The position numbers and the translations under genes were made by a program. From contig LSSK01000756.1 in assembly GCA_001969505.1 (NCBI GenBank), forward strand, positions 1 through 26,759: a stretch of 26,759 bases of DNA, written 5' to 3'. Under the pieces are notes generated by a model. That model was given only the letters and a program-made list of their open reading frames with translations. It did not search any database and was not told the origin of the DNA. How positions within the stretch are numbered: the stretch's first letter is position 1; every line of letters begins with the position of its first letter. This stretch comes from Zancudomyces culisetae. Its lineage: Eukaryota > Kickxellomycota > Harpellomycetes > Harpellales > Legeriomycetaceae. This document shows, one piece after another, positions 1-13,338 of this stretch.

Positions 1-53
1 TCTCTCCTCTCCTCTCCTCTCCTCTCCTCTCCTCTCCTCTCCTCTCCTCTCCT
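1..53. repeat. (CTCCT)n pentanucleotide microsatellite at the window edge
   Basis: About ten near-perfect copies of a pyrimidine-only 5-mer open the window and break up at about position 54. The array may extend to the left of the window. It is not a telomeric repeat of the TTAGGG type. Confidence 0.9.
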
Positions 54-334
54 ATCTTATCTTTCCCTCCACTCATAGTTAAGTTTGTCAAGAAGACTTG
101 GTGACTGTATGTGTTTCAGGTTTAGCAAACTTTTTCCACTCTACACTTTCCTATCAAAATACAAAAAAAGCTGGATAAAGTTTGAGCTTAGAAATCGATT
201 TATGGTTTATTTTCATTTTTTATATCCAGAAAAAAACGTTTAAAAAAAATAGCTTCAGTATATTCTCCAGAATGGACAATTCAACAAAACATAAATTGAA
301 TCTAGAAAAAATATAAAGTAGGTAAAAAAAAAGT
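54..334 (+). promoter_or_regulatory. Upstream region of the MMS1_N-like gene
   Basis: This AT-rich stretch lies between the edge microsatellite and the ATG at 335. It contains A and T runs and a short A-rich leader just before the start codon. I see no RNA gene and no convincing promoter element. Confidence 0.4.
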
Positions 335-3300
335 ATGGATTTTATAGAAAATAGGGAGTATGAGGATGAAATATATAGTAGTGACAACTCGATTGTAGAT
401 ACAGATCGCGTCACGGCTAGGAAATGGTCGGGATTTGGGGATGAGAACAGTGAAGGGGCGGCAGAACGCACAAATGAACAGCTGTATTACATTGATAAAC
501 AGGGTAAATATCGATACAAGTACAATTCGACGACGGTTGAAGATGTCAATTCGATGCTTAATACCAGTAGTTATGATAAAAGATGGAATACCGAACTGAT
601 AAGGCAAAAGGAGATTGAAAACAACGAATTTACAAAATATGTCGAAAGGATGAACGGTGGTTGCGATTTGGGGACGGAAGGTGGGTATATATATGCACAT
701 AAGAGAATTGAAAATTCACAGACAATAAAAAGCTTGTCTGGGCGATTTTCGGGCTTTGACGGACCAGAAATGATATTATTGAAAAAATACAAGATCGAGC
801 TGTATCGGGTTATGCATGATGGCCGATTAAAGAAAGTAGCGGAAAAAAAGTCTAACACGGCGATAGTAGATATAGAAATAATTAAAGCAAGGGAGTTGGA
901 GGAAGAAGGCGATACAATTTTGTGTATGGGAGGAGAAGGAGGGTTGGCACTATTGAAGGCGATTGACAATGGAAGAAGCGGGATCAAGTGGGAGGTGAGA
1001 CAGCTTAATACGAAGCTGATAGGCAACGACAATTTCAAAAGAAAAAAAATAGTGGTGCAGCAGGAGGAACGTATAGTAGCGATTATGTCTGAGAAGCTGG
1101 AGCTTTTGATATTAGATGTAAATAGGGAGGATATAAGGCAAGTAGTGGTGAAGGAATTGGTGTTTGAAGATTTTGGAGGGACGATTACAGATATATGCTT
1201 TTTGGGTAAAGAACGAACCAGTAAGACGTTGAAGAAGATAGGAATCTCGTTGCTGGTATCTGTAGTAAAAGATGAGGGTGCGTTTATGGAATTAGAAAAT
1301 GATATGGAGACATTGGGGTTTGAGGGGGTAAGAGATGCGAATTTGCAATTACTAGAGGTGTTAAAAGAAGCAAGTAGTAGTGGGCAAGTCGTATGGGAGG
1401 CGGATGTGCGGGGACGGTTGCCGTTATCAAAACACCAGATACCGAAAATGATGATACCACTAAAAAGTATGGCAAATTCGGCGTTAGTGGTTACCAAAAA
1501 CGAAACGCTGATGTTTGTAAAAGGCTTACAGGTGATGTGTGGGGAGGTTAATTTTTACACAGTTCCAATTAGTGGGAAGATTTTTGGGTGGAAAAGAAAA
1601 GTTGGCAAAAGCGACGCAGTTGGTGGACAGCGGGATAAAAGTACAGGATATGGTTTCGTAGAGGGTGAGGCAACACTTTCGTCTGGGATAAATGAGACAT
1701 CAATAGAATCTATTAGTAGTGAGAGTAGAGAAGGTGTAGGAGGAGGGGGAGCGAGAGGAGGAGGTAGAGAAAGGGAAAGAGATGGAGGTAGGGGTAGGGG
1801 TAGAGGTAGAGGTAGAGGGAAGCGATGGTGGGAAAATGCGATAGTGCAAACAGATTTAAAAAAAACAAAAGCAGGCGGAACAGATTCAAATTGTACAACG
1901 AGTATGAAAATAGACATAGAGAATACCAAAGAAAATATAGAGGGAAAAAATCCACAAAATCCATGTAATAGCAAAGAAAAGGAAGTTGTTTATTTACAGT
2001 ATGAAGACGAATCAGTGGTTACATTGGGAGAAGTGGTTGGATGGGAATTATCAAGTAGCGGGAGTCTAGGCATTGGGGAATGTGAGAGGATGACAAAAAA
2101 TAAAGAGGTGGAAAATATATACATGACTACAAGCAATGGATATTTGGTATTAGTTCAAGTGACTGAAGAGCCCAGGATTGAAATGCAGATAATCAGACCA
2201 AATAACAATGCCGATAGAAATAAGCATAAAAATAAGCATAAGAACAACAATATTAATGAGCAGCAAACAGGTGCAAATCGTGGAAGGATAGGCGAGTGTA
2301 ATGTAATGAAAACAGGGTCATTGGTAATATCAGTGGTAGATAGGATTATCAAGGAAGAACATGCGGTGGAAAGCATATTTGGTTTTACTGATTGTGGTGA
2401 TAACAATGTGGCAAGCAGGATGGAAATGAAAAAAGTAGTGTGTGGATTTAATGGTGTGAAGAGGGCCAAGATAAAGACAATGACAGAGCTAGTATATCTT
2501 GGCGGGCAAGGATGTGACAATGTACTGGTTTCAGTGATGTTTTCAGGAGAAAAAAACAAGTGCAAAAGCAGCAAAGAAAGGGAAAATAGAGCAAAACAGG
2601 ATACGGTTGTATCACCCAAGACTGCAAGAGCTGTGTATTATGATTCGTGGCAACGGCAGTATCAATGGCGACTTTTATCGCTAGCTGAAACTAGAGCGGA
2701 AGAAGAAATGAAAATGATGAATGTAGATGCAGATGCAGATCCAGATGTAGAGGCAGATTTAGAGGCAGATATGTATATGTATATGGATCAAAGCCAGTAT
2801 TTAGTGGATATAATGGATAGTTGGATATTGGATCATTTTGATATATTGCATGAAAATAAAAGAAACAGAGTGTACTTGATAGATCAAAGCCTTTACAATG
2901 CTGAATTGTACGATTGGAATGTTCAACAGTATGATACTGTGAATGATATTTCAAGTAAACATGTTGCTAAATATTTTGGAGCTCAATTTCCAGGGGGGGA
3001 AACTGTGGCAAAAGAGGGAATGAGGAATGTATTGAGTCTAGTTCCGGGTAAAAAAGTGGTATATTCTAGTACGAACAACAAAATTGATGATTTTTGTGCA
3101 GCGAGATCATATGATTTTGGAACAAATGTAAATTTAGATTCGTTGGTTTCGATTAATCACTTGGTCATTGGTTGTGGAGTCCGGGTGAACAAATGCATAT
3201 CTAGCAGATTTATCAATCGAGATAAAAGTCAAAGTCATCATCATTCAGTGATAAACGTTTTTAGTTTGAATCTTAGAATTGGAATTGGAATTGGAATTGG

Positions 3301-6300
3301 AATTGGAGTTGGAATTGGAAATGAAAAAAAAAGCAGTTTGAATATGTTGATAGAATCGACATCAACAAGGTTCTCACATGCTACTTTGGTGGGGCAGGAT
3401 GGGGGAATTAATTGTAATATTGACCAAGTAAATGAATTTTTCGGGTCTGAAAGTGGAAAGAAATTGGTTTATATTGGTGAAATACAAAACCAATCTACCA
3501 TTAACACTGCTATAATAAGTGGTTTTGGTGATGATGATGATGATCATGATCATGGATTACTGGTACTGGTAGTATACGAATTTGAAATCCATTTGATCCT
3601 ATTAACATGCAGAACTATGTATGACTCTGGAATCTGTACTCATTCAACAAAAGAAAAGAATGGATCATGTGCTGATACTTGTTCTTGTAGGAATAGTAAT
3701 AATAAGTTTGAATTGAAAAGACTTTACAAGTGTCATGTGAATGAAATCCTTGATGCAAACCAACACTACAAGATTACAAATGCGGGTGTGTTGAAAGGTA
3801 CAGACAAAATTGTAATGAGTCTCTCATCGTGTTTACCAACAAACAAAATAGAACAACACAAACTGGTACTTTTGAGTCTCCAGAGACAAAGCAATACTTT
3901 TACACAAATTTCTGTAGACTGGGAAATGCCAATTGATCACAATGATTCGGTGACAAAAATAGAGTCGTTTGTGCTTGGCCAATCTTTGCAGAATAATAAG
4001 AAATGGATTGAAAAGTGGTTTATGGTTGGGTATTTCAAGGGAGTGGTGGAGATATACCACGTAATAATACCAATCAATGGTGAACAAAAGAGTATTGTGA
4101 CTCGAGTAACACAGTGTGAATGTAACTGTGATGTTGGTTTTGGTTTTGATTTTGATTTTCAATGTAAACGGAAAAGTTTTTTCGAGCAAAACCTGGTATA
4201 TCCAATAGTAAATAGCTTGGCAATACTAGAAAATCCACAACATCAAAAAGAAAATATAATTGTATTGGTGGTTGGTACAAGGATTGGGATACTATTTACT
4301 TTTAAAATCTACATCAACTACAACCTTGATCAGTCAAAACCACAACCATCGGACGTTTCACCACCACAGCTAATTTTATTACCATTTAGATTTTCAACCA
4401 ATTGTATAGATTTTGGTACAAACAGTCCGATTTATATGATGGGAATGACAACAGCAACTATAGACAATCAATCTGTTTCCTCCTCATTGTTGGTATTTTC
4501 GGGTAGTACTGGATACAAATGTTCATTAGCAAAAGGGTTTAACTCCAAGTTGGAGTTTGAAAGGCTTGTTATTCCTCATTTTGAAAACAAACAAGATCAA
4601 ATTGAATATATATTTACAGCTAATACAAATGATGATACATATGTAGATACATATGTAGATACAGATACAGCTAGACAACAATGCAATTATGGATTCGAGC
4701 AGCCTATTAAAAACGTTATACTTTATAGTGATATGAATAAAATTTACACTGTGAGTATTTATATGGAGTCGCAACCAATAATATATTCCAGTATTGGTTG
4801 TGACAATCATCATACCCACAACAACAACAATAACAACAACAATCATGGTAATGATAATTATAATGATAATTATAATGATAATGATAATGATAATAAGGAA
4901 AATGAACTGATGAAAAATGCAAATTCACGTTTTACCTCGATCAAAAATCTACAAACCCAAACGACACTATCGATTCTAACATCACTTACACCAGAACTGA
5001 TAGTCGGTGTTTCAACAGACAGCAACAATGTTTTTTTGTTGGAACAATGTTCGACATGTATCAAGGTGATAAGTTGTGTAGAGTTGGCGCGTAACCAGCA
5101 GATAAACTGTATAACCCAATGGCGAATTCCAACTTGGTTTTTTAGAAAGAAAAACAAGGGTATGGGATTGAACAGCAAAAGAGTTATTGGGCATTATCAT
5201 GTATATAATGGATTTGTGATTCTTGGTACTAGTCAACCATTATTTTACAGCAATATTAATACTAATACTAGTGCTAATGCTAATACTAATATCAATGCTA
5301 ATACTAGTAACAATAGTAATGGCAAGATTCTTGGAAATTTGGTTTTTTATAAAATCAAAAATAACCATCTCAAATACGTATGGGAGAAAAAGTTTAATTC
5401 TCCCGTTACTTGTATCCACCCTCTAGAACACAACACTAGTTGTACTGATCTGGAAAATACTATCGATAGCTTTGACGATAATAGTCCTGTTGAATATCCG
5501 AGTTATGATGGTGATAGTCGCTATCTGGCAATTGGGTCTGGCTGCAATCTGATTATTTGTAAACTGCTATTAAATAAGAAATGGGTCGAATGTGCTACTT
5601 ATAACTGTGGTTGGGATATTTCCAATATCAAAAGCATTCAATTTACCAACAAACCCAATAATACCAATAATACCAATGATGAAGCTGAATCTGAATCTGA
5701 ATTTGAATTTCAACCTAGTTGGTTAATTTCTGCTTGTTCTCATACTCTGGGCTTGTTGACTTTTTTGTTTACGCCTCTTAATACTGATACTCCAGAATCC
5801 CAACCCAACAACGACCAACTTGTGTGGCTGAATTCTGCTAATTCCGGAAGTCTTACCTTAAACTGTATGTTTTTAAACCATTCGCTTGTTGCTTCCATTC
5901 ATAAATCGGGTATTTTCAATCTATACTCTCTCCCATCTGTCAATACTATTGATTCCTCTTTTAACATCAACAACAATAACATTCCTATTCTTGAAAATTG
6001 TCTTGCATTCCTCAAAACCCCTGCAACTCCTTCCTCCCTTCTTTTCCATTCCACTACCAACAACCAACTCCTAACCACAGCGTATATTCATGTCGTTTCG
6101 CGACTACGTACCGATATATCTCTTTATTTATCAACTATTCCAACCACCTCTCTTTGCACAAAGGACTCACCTTACTCTGCGTTACTATCAACTTCCAATA
6201 TTAAATGTGGTTTGGATATCATCTCTTCCTTTTCTTTAAACCGCTATTCTTCTTCTTCTTCAAAATCCTCCACGTGTGAATTTCCAAACCAATTTAATCT

Positions 6301-6360
6301 AAATTGTATTTTTACTCCAAAATACTATTCGAGTCCATTTATTTCAACCTTACCCAAATC

Positions 6361-6397
<37 letters not shown>

Positions 6398-7096
6398 AAT
6401 AATAATAATAATAATGGTTTTTTGTCTCGTGATTCTCATTCCAAATCCTCAAATACCATCTTTACTATTTCTACAAATACAAACAATTGGTGGTCTGTGT
6501 CTCTTGTCAACCACCATGTATACTCTTTACTTGATTTCCTTAAGCGAACTTATCACACCCACGCTTCCACACTTTTAGTATCTGACCATACATTATTTGC
6601 TGACAATACTCATCGTTCCTCTTCTACTTTCTCCTCTTCCTTCTCTTCTTCCTTCTCTTCTTCTCCTACTCTTTTCTCTGAGCCTTCTTGTTCATCGTCA
6701 TACCAATCTCATAGCACTACTCCTACAGCTTCTCCCATAATTATTGACAATGATACCGAGCTTCCTTTACTTGATCTGATATCATCCCACCCAGATATCT
6801 TTATAAAACCTCATTTATCTACGCTCTACCCACTCATTGTTAAAATAATCACCAACTGTCTGTTGATGGAAGCGGATGATCTTTCAGCTCAACAAGAACC
6901 TCACAAAATATTTAAAGCACCAAACTCATCCATGTATCTATACGATTTGGTCTCATTTCTTGTTACCAGAAACTATTTTTTCCAAACTAATAATACTGGT
7001 CCAACGGCGGAGTTTGATTATCATTATGATTATGAATATGAATTGGTTTTATATGTTACCAAATCTATACTTTACGATTTAGAAACTTTTTGGTAA
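335..7096 (+). CDS. Large MMS1_N/CPSF_A-superfamily-like protein (2253 aa), divergent
   Basis: One uninterrupted reading frame of 2253 codons starts at ATG 335 and ends in TAA. Around residues 125-200 it shows the layout of the MMS1_N beta-propeller region of DDB1, CPSF1, RSE1 and MMS1 proteins: a GRFSGFDGPEMILLKK stretch, IELYRV, then an I-D-I-E strand. Later propeller-like strands include GSGCNLIICKLL (about residue 1734) and SWLISACSHTLGLLTF (about 1797). DFLKRTYHTHAS near residue 2067 resembles the start of a CPSF_A tail. Family members are usually 1100-1400 aa; the excess here is low-complexity sequence, including an Arg-Gly run (about 476-500), a Gly-Ile run (about 981-995), an Asn run (about 2010-2027) and Ser-rich stretches. 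Known members are scaffolds in DNA repair, splicing or mRNA 3'-end formation. I cannot tell which one this is. The gene is certain; the family is inferred from patterns. Confidence 0.6.
1783..1822 (+). repeat. In-frame GGTAGR hexamer repeat encoding an RG box
   Basis: Tandem six-base units within the 335-7096 gene encode alternating Arg-Gly, preceded by an Arg-Glu run and followed by KRWW. Arg-Gly boxes in other proteins often bind RNA and are arginine-methylated. That function is inference here. Confidence 0.85.
3275..3320 (+). repeat. In-frame GGAATT hexamer repeat encoding Gly-Ile
   Basis: About seven hexamer units in the middle of the 335-7096 gene encode an unusual alternating Gly-Ile run with one Val variant. 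The frame stays open through the repeat. Confidence 0.85.
6362..6415 (+). repeat. In-frame AAC/AAT repeat encoding poly-Asn
   Basis: A run of AAC codons followed by AAT codons encodes about 18 consecutive asparagines near residue 2010-2027 of the 335-7096 protein. The switch from AAC to AAT inside one tract suggests two expansion events. Confidence 0.9.
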
Positions 7097-7722
7097 ATCA
7101 TATAGTTTTCTTTATTCCTTTTCTTTTACAGAAGAATAGGAATCGGTATTTCTGTTCTTGTTTTTGTTTTTTTTTGAATTTTTTGTATAGAATATAATAA
7201 TTAATCCAATGTCTTTTATATCTCTTTCACTACTTGAATTTTTATATCATTACAAATATTCAGAGACATTCTTTTTTTTATTTACTGCTTTTTTTTTTGT
7301 CATCAATTGAAACCCATATTGATGATCTGTGAGGTTTTTTTAGGAATTATTAAAATGCACTTTCAAGTATTTTTTTATTTCATCTTTTTATTCGCATAAA
7401 TATTAATTAATAATTATTTATTTTACTTTAAATACAACATGAACAGCAAGTGATAAAAAATTTTTTAATCTTTTATTTTTTATAATGCAAATGAAGTCCT
7501 TGATCGTTAATTGGAAGAACTAAAGACTAAATTTTTTTATTGCGAATATAAATATATATCTGAATTCTGTAAAATAAAATAAAATAAACTAAAAAAATAA
7601 TATAAAACTAGTACAATTTAAATATAAAGTTACTAGTTTGTTCAACAAATTCAAACTATTGTCTTTTATAATAGTTTGGTTATCAAGCACGACAACGCGT
7701 TTTTAAATTTATTTATTTGGAG
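7097..7722. other. Intergenic: 3' flank of the MMS1_N-like gene and promoter/leader of MAP2
   Basis: About 626 very AT-rich bases with several T runs. No ORF of substance and no RNA gene was found. The last 90 bases contain overlapping inverted repeats described separately. Confidence 0.6.
7634..7678 (+). promoter_or_regulatory. Overlapping, mutually exclusive inverted repeats upstream of MAP2
   Basis: CAAACTATT (7652-7660) is perfectly complementary to AATAGTTTG (7670-7678), giving a 9-bp stem with a 9-nt loop. The first seven bases of the same segment are also perfectly complementary to TAGTTTG (7634-7640), giving an alternative 7-bp stem. Only one stem could form at a time. The structures lie 45-90 nt before the MAP2 start codon. 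The sequence is AT-rich, so chance is a real alternative. Confidence 0.3.
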
Positions 7723-9445
<1,723 letters not shown>

Positions 9446-9553
9446 TAATACCATCTGGATCCAACCTGGTATTTTTTTTCTTTTTTTTTTTTACTGTCTA
9501 TTATTACTAACTCTTTTTTTATTGTCTTTCTTTGTATTCCATTTTCTTTTGCT

Positions 9554-9559
9554 TTTATT
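9554..9559 (-). terminator. AATAAA signal (minus strand) for the GDSL-like gene
   Basis: TTTATT on the plus strand reads AATAAA on the minus strand, 120 nt past the stop of the 9679-10971 gene. It is a plausible poly(A) signal, but such hexamers are common in AT-rich DNA. Confidence 0.3.
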
Positions 9560-9608
9560 ACATGTGAAATACGATTACAAACCAAAACTGAAAAGTTAAA
9601 TTAAATTA

Positions 9609-9614
9609 AATAAA
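9609..9614 (+). terminator. AATAAA polyadenylation signal for MAP2
   Basis: An AATAAA hexamer lies 184 nt after the MAP2 stop codon. It is beyond the candidate minus-strand signal of the convergent gene, so the two 3' ends may overlap. Confidence 0.35.
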
Positions 9615-9678
9615 AGGTGAGCTATTATTGCCACACTATATGGATATTTTTCTGATAAAAGTCATAACACCTTTCTTA

Positions 9679-10971
9679 CTACCTACCCCTCTCCCTCTCC
9701 CTCTCCCTCTCCCTCTCCCTCTCCATCTCCACCACTGAAAAATTGTGTTTTCTATTCCATTGGCGATGCCTTCCTTTCGGCACCATTAGGCGTTCTGCCT
9801 TTTCCAATTTAGTTTCAAAAATAGAACTCAGTGTGTTATTTCCAAATTCCTTTATCTTTAGTTTTCCAGTATACTTGGAATATTCGGTATACAATGCATT
9901 GCTTCTTTGTGTTATCTCGCTAATCTTGTAGTGTTTTATGGCCTTCAATAGGGCTTGTTTGATATTCGCATTCCTTTCACCCTTGTTTATTAGCTCATTA
10001 ACCATTGCTCCTATCAGCCCGTGATACCTGGTTGTATAGTTGACATCATCCAAGTATATATGATTATCTGGATTGGCACATTTAATAGGGTAGTCGGATC
10101 CTGGAACGCTTTGGTAACACGGTTGGTTCCACACCCTTGTATCTCCTACATCTATCCCCATTTTTTTTAATGTATCATGGTCGTTTACGGAGGTTATTTT
10201 GTGTAGATCAAGTATCCGAACATAATTTGCGTTGATTTTTGATTCTCTCAGCCGTTTTCTGAGCGTTGACTTGAGCGAGGCATTGATACTGTTTGCAAGG
10301 TAATTCAAACTCTGTGCAAGATTGTTATCGTTAGAATGATTTTCATCATCCATACTATCCATACTATCCATACTATCCATACCATTCTTTTGTCGTGTTT
10401 TGCAATATCGTGGTGCAAGTTGTATGTTTCCATAGTTCAATATAACAATGTTTCGATACTCGTGTTTTGTAATCATGTTCACAACATTTAATGACCTGTC
10501 AACCACACGCTTTATTGCCTCGTCAGACCTAGAAAAATCTTTAGCTAACAACCTTGCTTCTCGAATTAGCTCTCTGTATGGCAACTGGATTGCAACTACA
10601 ATATCAGTCTTTCTACCATTCATACTTTTCAACTTTACCCCAACTGCTTTATCGAAATACTCTATCGATTTTGTTATTCCTACTATGTTTTTGTTCTTAT
10701 CTATATATTCATTTTTTTCAAACAGGCTTCTACTATACGCCAGGTTTATCAGTGTATAATTTCCGTAGTGTGCTAGGTACTCGTTCCAAACTGGTCCATT
10801 AGTATGCCTGTGATAAAAGTAATCAGCCTTTTTTTGCTTGAATTCCTTTATATTACCTATATCTGATAATTCATCACCAAAAACCAATAGATATTTCTCC
10901 CCAAATGTGTACAGTGTGTTTTGTGAAATGCATGATATTACCATCGCGTTCCAAATTGCCGACAACTTCAT
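9679..10971 (-). CDS. Secreted GDSL/SGNH-family homologue lacking catalytic residues (430 aa)
   Basis: The start is the ATG at 10971; the frame opens three codons earlier without an ATG. Residues 1-17 form a hydrophobic signal-peptide-like N-terminus. The protein is clearly homologous to the GDSL protein at 14641-15750: VFGDELSDIGN, NGPVWNEYLAHYGNYTLIN and the HGLIGAMVNE region align. The GDSL nucleophile Ser is Glu (residue 34), the block II Gly is Ser (residue 80), the block III GxND motif is gone (VVAIQLPYREL, about 125-135), and the block V catalytic His is Asn (residue 311, DDVN in place of DxxH), although Asp308 is kept. The frame is intact over 430 codons, so this looks like a pseudoenzyme rather than a decayed gene. 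An MDS repeat (198-207) and an Arg-Glu microsatellite tail are extra. The substrate or partner is unknown. Confidence 0.88.
   Translation of the reverse strand: MKLSAIWNAMVISCISQNTLYTFGEKYLLVFGDELSDIGNIKEFKQKKADYFYHRHTNGPVWNEYLAHYGNYTLINLAYSRSLFEKNEYIDKNKNIVGITKSIEYFDKAVGVKLKSMNGRKTDIVVAIQLPYRELIREARLLAKDFSRSDEAIKRVVDRSLNVVNMITKHEYRNIVILNYGNIQLAPRYCKTRQKNGMDSMDSMDSMDDENHSNDNNLAQSLNYLANSINASLKSTLRKRLRESKINANYVRILDLHKITSVNDHDTLKKMGIDVGDTRVWNQPCYQSVPGSDYPIKCANPDNHIYLDDVNYTTRYHGLIGAMVNELINKGERNANIKQALLKAIKHYKISEITQRSNALYTEYSKYTGKLKIKEFGNNTLSSIFETKLEKAERLMVPKGRHRQWNRKHNFSVVEMERERERERERERGR
9685..9731. repeat. (CTCTCC)n hexamer repeat forming the C-terminus of the GDSL-like protein
   Basis: About seven hexamer units read in frame on the minus strand as alternating Glu-Arg, ending Gly-Arg-stop. 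Copy-number change in whole units would lengthen or shorten the charged tail without a frameshift. Confidence 0.9.
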
Positions 10972-13338
10972 AGTCACCAAGAATTACTTGTGTTATATTA
11001 ACAGTTAGTATCAATATTATAGTATAATGTATTAACAAACTGGCTTACTTTGCCATTTGTTTTCTCTTTTTTTAAAAAAAATATAAATATATTAACAATA
11101 TTAACAATATATTACTATACAAAAAAAAAGTTAGCTAACATTTAAAATTATTTAAAACTTGTATTCAGTATCAGTATTGTTTCCACTATATTATATCATC
11201 TTTTTATCAATATTTTTGTATTAATAGTTCAAAAATTGAATAATCAGTATCAAGTATAATAACATCTTTTACAAGTTCGCTTAATCTCAGGATCTATCAC
11301 GTTTTTGTACTTTTAATATCTTCAAAACTCTTTTCTATTCTCCTTCTCCCTTCCCTATTGCTTGGAAGGTGCTTAATCAAGTCAATAGAAGGACTTTAAA
11401 TTATTATTTTTTACAAACAATATTTTTGTAGCTTACAACCAAGATATTCAAGTGCATCAGTATTTACATGTAAACACTGTTTCAAGATACTCCCATTTTG
11501 ATTTTAGCAGTGTAAATGAACATCCCGTTATAATCACCCGCTCTTATCTGGACTTTAACCCTTTTGTTTGCTGGATTTGCCAAGCTCTACCCGCTAATTA
11601 CAAATTAATACAAATGGGATTTATTTAGACATGATTTATTTGCTTGTACTTTTTTTGTACCAAATATGACATTTCGTACTTTTTTTTGCACTATATCATA
11701 TCATATTAATTGATTTAATTTAGTTTGATTCTACGTGTTCATCTTCAAAGCAGTAAAAGTTGACCATTATTACTCTCCTTTGATCAGCTAAAGACTATTT
11801 ACTGAGCATTGATCATATTTTTTTCAAGGTACGTAAAATAATTGAGGCGTCATAAGAAACCAATAACTTTATTAAAAAACCCGATGTACGATATTCAAAG
11901 AAACACAAACATAACCTTTCCAACCAATTTCGATCATTTTGCGCCACATTTTTATCAAATTTATAAATTTTGGGAGATCCATTTCCCACCTCCATTCAAT
12001 AAGGTTGCCCAAAAAATCGCATAGCAATTAGTGTGATATGGCAGCTATGTAGATGGTACTTAAGTCTTCAGGATTTCTTTTATTTACTACTTGGTAGATT
12101 GACGGTTGATCTTGCTAGCGCATTAAGATGAATTTTCCTGTCTCGTACAAGTGAGAAAATAAAAATAAAAATAAAAATAAAAATAAAAATAAAAATAAAA
12201 ATAAAAATAAAAATAAAAATAAAAATAAAAATAAAAAAATACCCCACTGGTCTTACTTGCGAGTGCAACTAGCAATATTTTAGCTGAAATTGATTCAGAT
12301 ATTCGTACTGTTTTATTTTAGTTTAGTATTCCAAAAACATGGGAATCAATAAGTGGAAGAGAGGGGAGGAGAGGGGGGGTGGTTGGTTCATTGTAGGCAT
12401 ATGTGAATTAATGGTTAGCTTGAACTGTTCATAGCTTGAGAATACTAGAAAAATTTATATTTCCTTTTCCAACATAAAACAGTAACACATGATCAGTCCA
12501 GTCTACTCACCAAATTCGTTTATATCCACAAATGGCAAACACATGCTTCCTATAGCGCATAGGTTTTTAATTTACGGCATTCCAGCTTTATTTTTTATTT
12601 TAACTACTGCCAACCAAACCACACCTACCCAATAATGGTTTCATCATGCTCGCCTTTTCACACACCTCCACTTTTGCAATAATAAATGCCTGGTAATGGA
12701 AAAATGTTTCTTGGATGCCATTTTTGATATCAGATAAGCGGCTAAGAAAAGGGGTGATTCAGAATAATCTCCGAAATAAATTAATGGCAAAATAGTCCCA
12801 TTGTCTTGTTGCAGTATTTCTGTGTAAATGAGCATTTTGCATTTTCTTCAACCACATTTTCTCTGTTTATCCTTTTCTTTCACAATCAAAAGTCATGTCT
12901 AATAATGTATTAATCCATCCTCTTATTACTTCCCCTTCCCCCACCCCTCCCCGCCATTGATTTGCTTATAATTACACAATAATTTCAAAACATAATTATT
13001 GCGGCTCTGTGATTATATCTTTTATTACAACTTTTGTTGGTTTAGGGCTATTTTCGTATCGTTCCTTTTTCACCGCCTGGATTTAATTGTGTACTTTTTT
13101 TGTAAAAAAAAATATTTAGAAAAATGAAACAATCCAATATAGCTACAATCACATAAATAACATTTGCCTAGACTTTAAATATGACATCCTTTAAATAAAA
13201 CTGAAAGTCTCAAAACACGTATATAATTTATTAACAAAGCTGTATTAATAGTCTAATTTTTAAACTACGAAAAACAAACGAGCCAAAGCTATAAGCGTGA
13301 ATATATATACTCTTTTACAACCAGTCATCAATAAAATA
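10972..13338. other. 2.4-kb AT-rich intergenic region
   Basis: This is the shared upstream region of the minus-strand GDSL-like gene and the plus-strand SOD gene. Only short ORFs of about 60 codons occur; none has a recognisable motif or a good splice context. It contains tandem attaacaat units (about 11090-11115), repeated variants of agtatcaatatt, the AAAAAT array at 12156-12239, and a purine-rich patch (12355-12385). No tRNA, rRNA or transposon was recognised. Confidence 0.6.
12156..12239. repeat. (AAAAAT)n hexamer microsatellite
   Basis: About thirteen nearly perfect copies of a six-base A-rich unit lie in the intergenic region between the GDSL-like gene and SOD. The minus-strand reading frame through it (alternating Ile-Phe) is an artefact of the repeat. 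Confidence 0.95.

Noticed and set aside
1-53. Possible telomeric end
   Set aside because: The unit is CTCCT, unlike known fungal telomere repeats, and a housekeeping-type gene starts 280 bp away. It is an ordinary microsatellite at the cut edge.
571-1497. 308-codon minus-strand ORF
   Set aside because: It is antisense to the 335-7096 gene and exists because the coding strand is purine-rich with few antisense stops. It has no recognisable motif.
12080-12268. Minus-strand ORF with a long Ile-Phe run
   Set aside because: It is the translation of the AAAAAT microsatellite with no supporting domain or start context.
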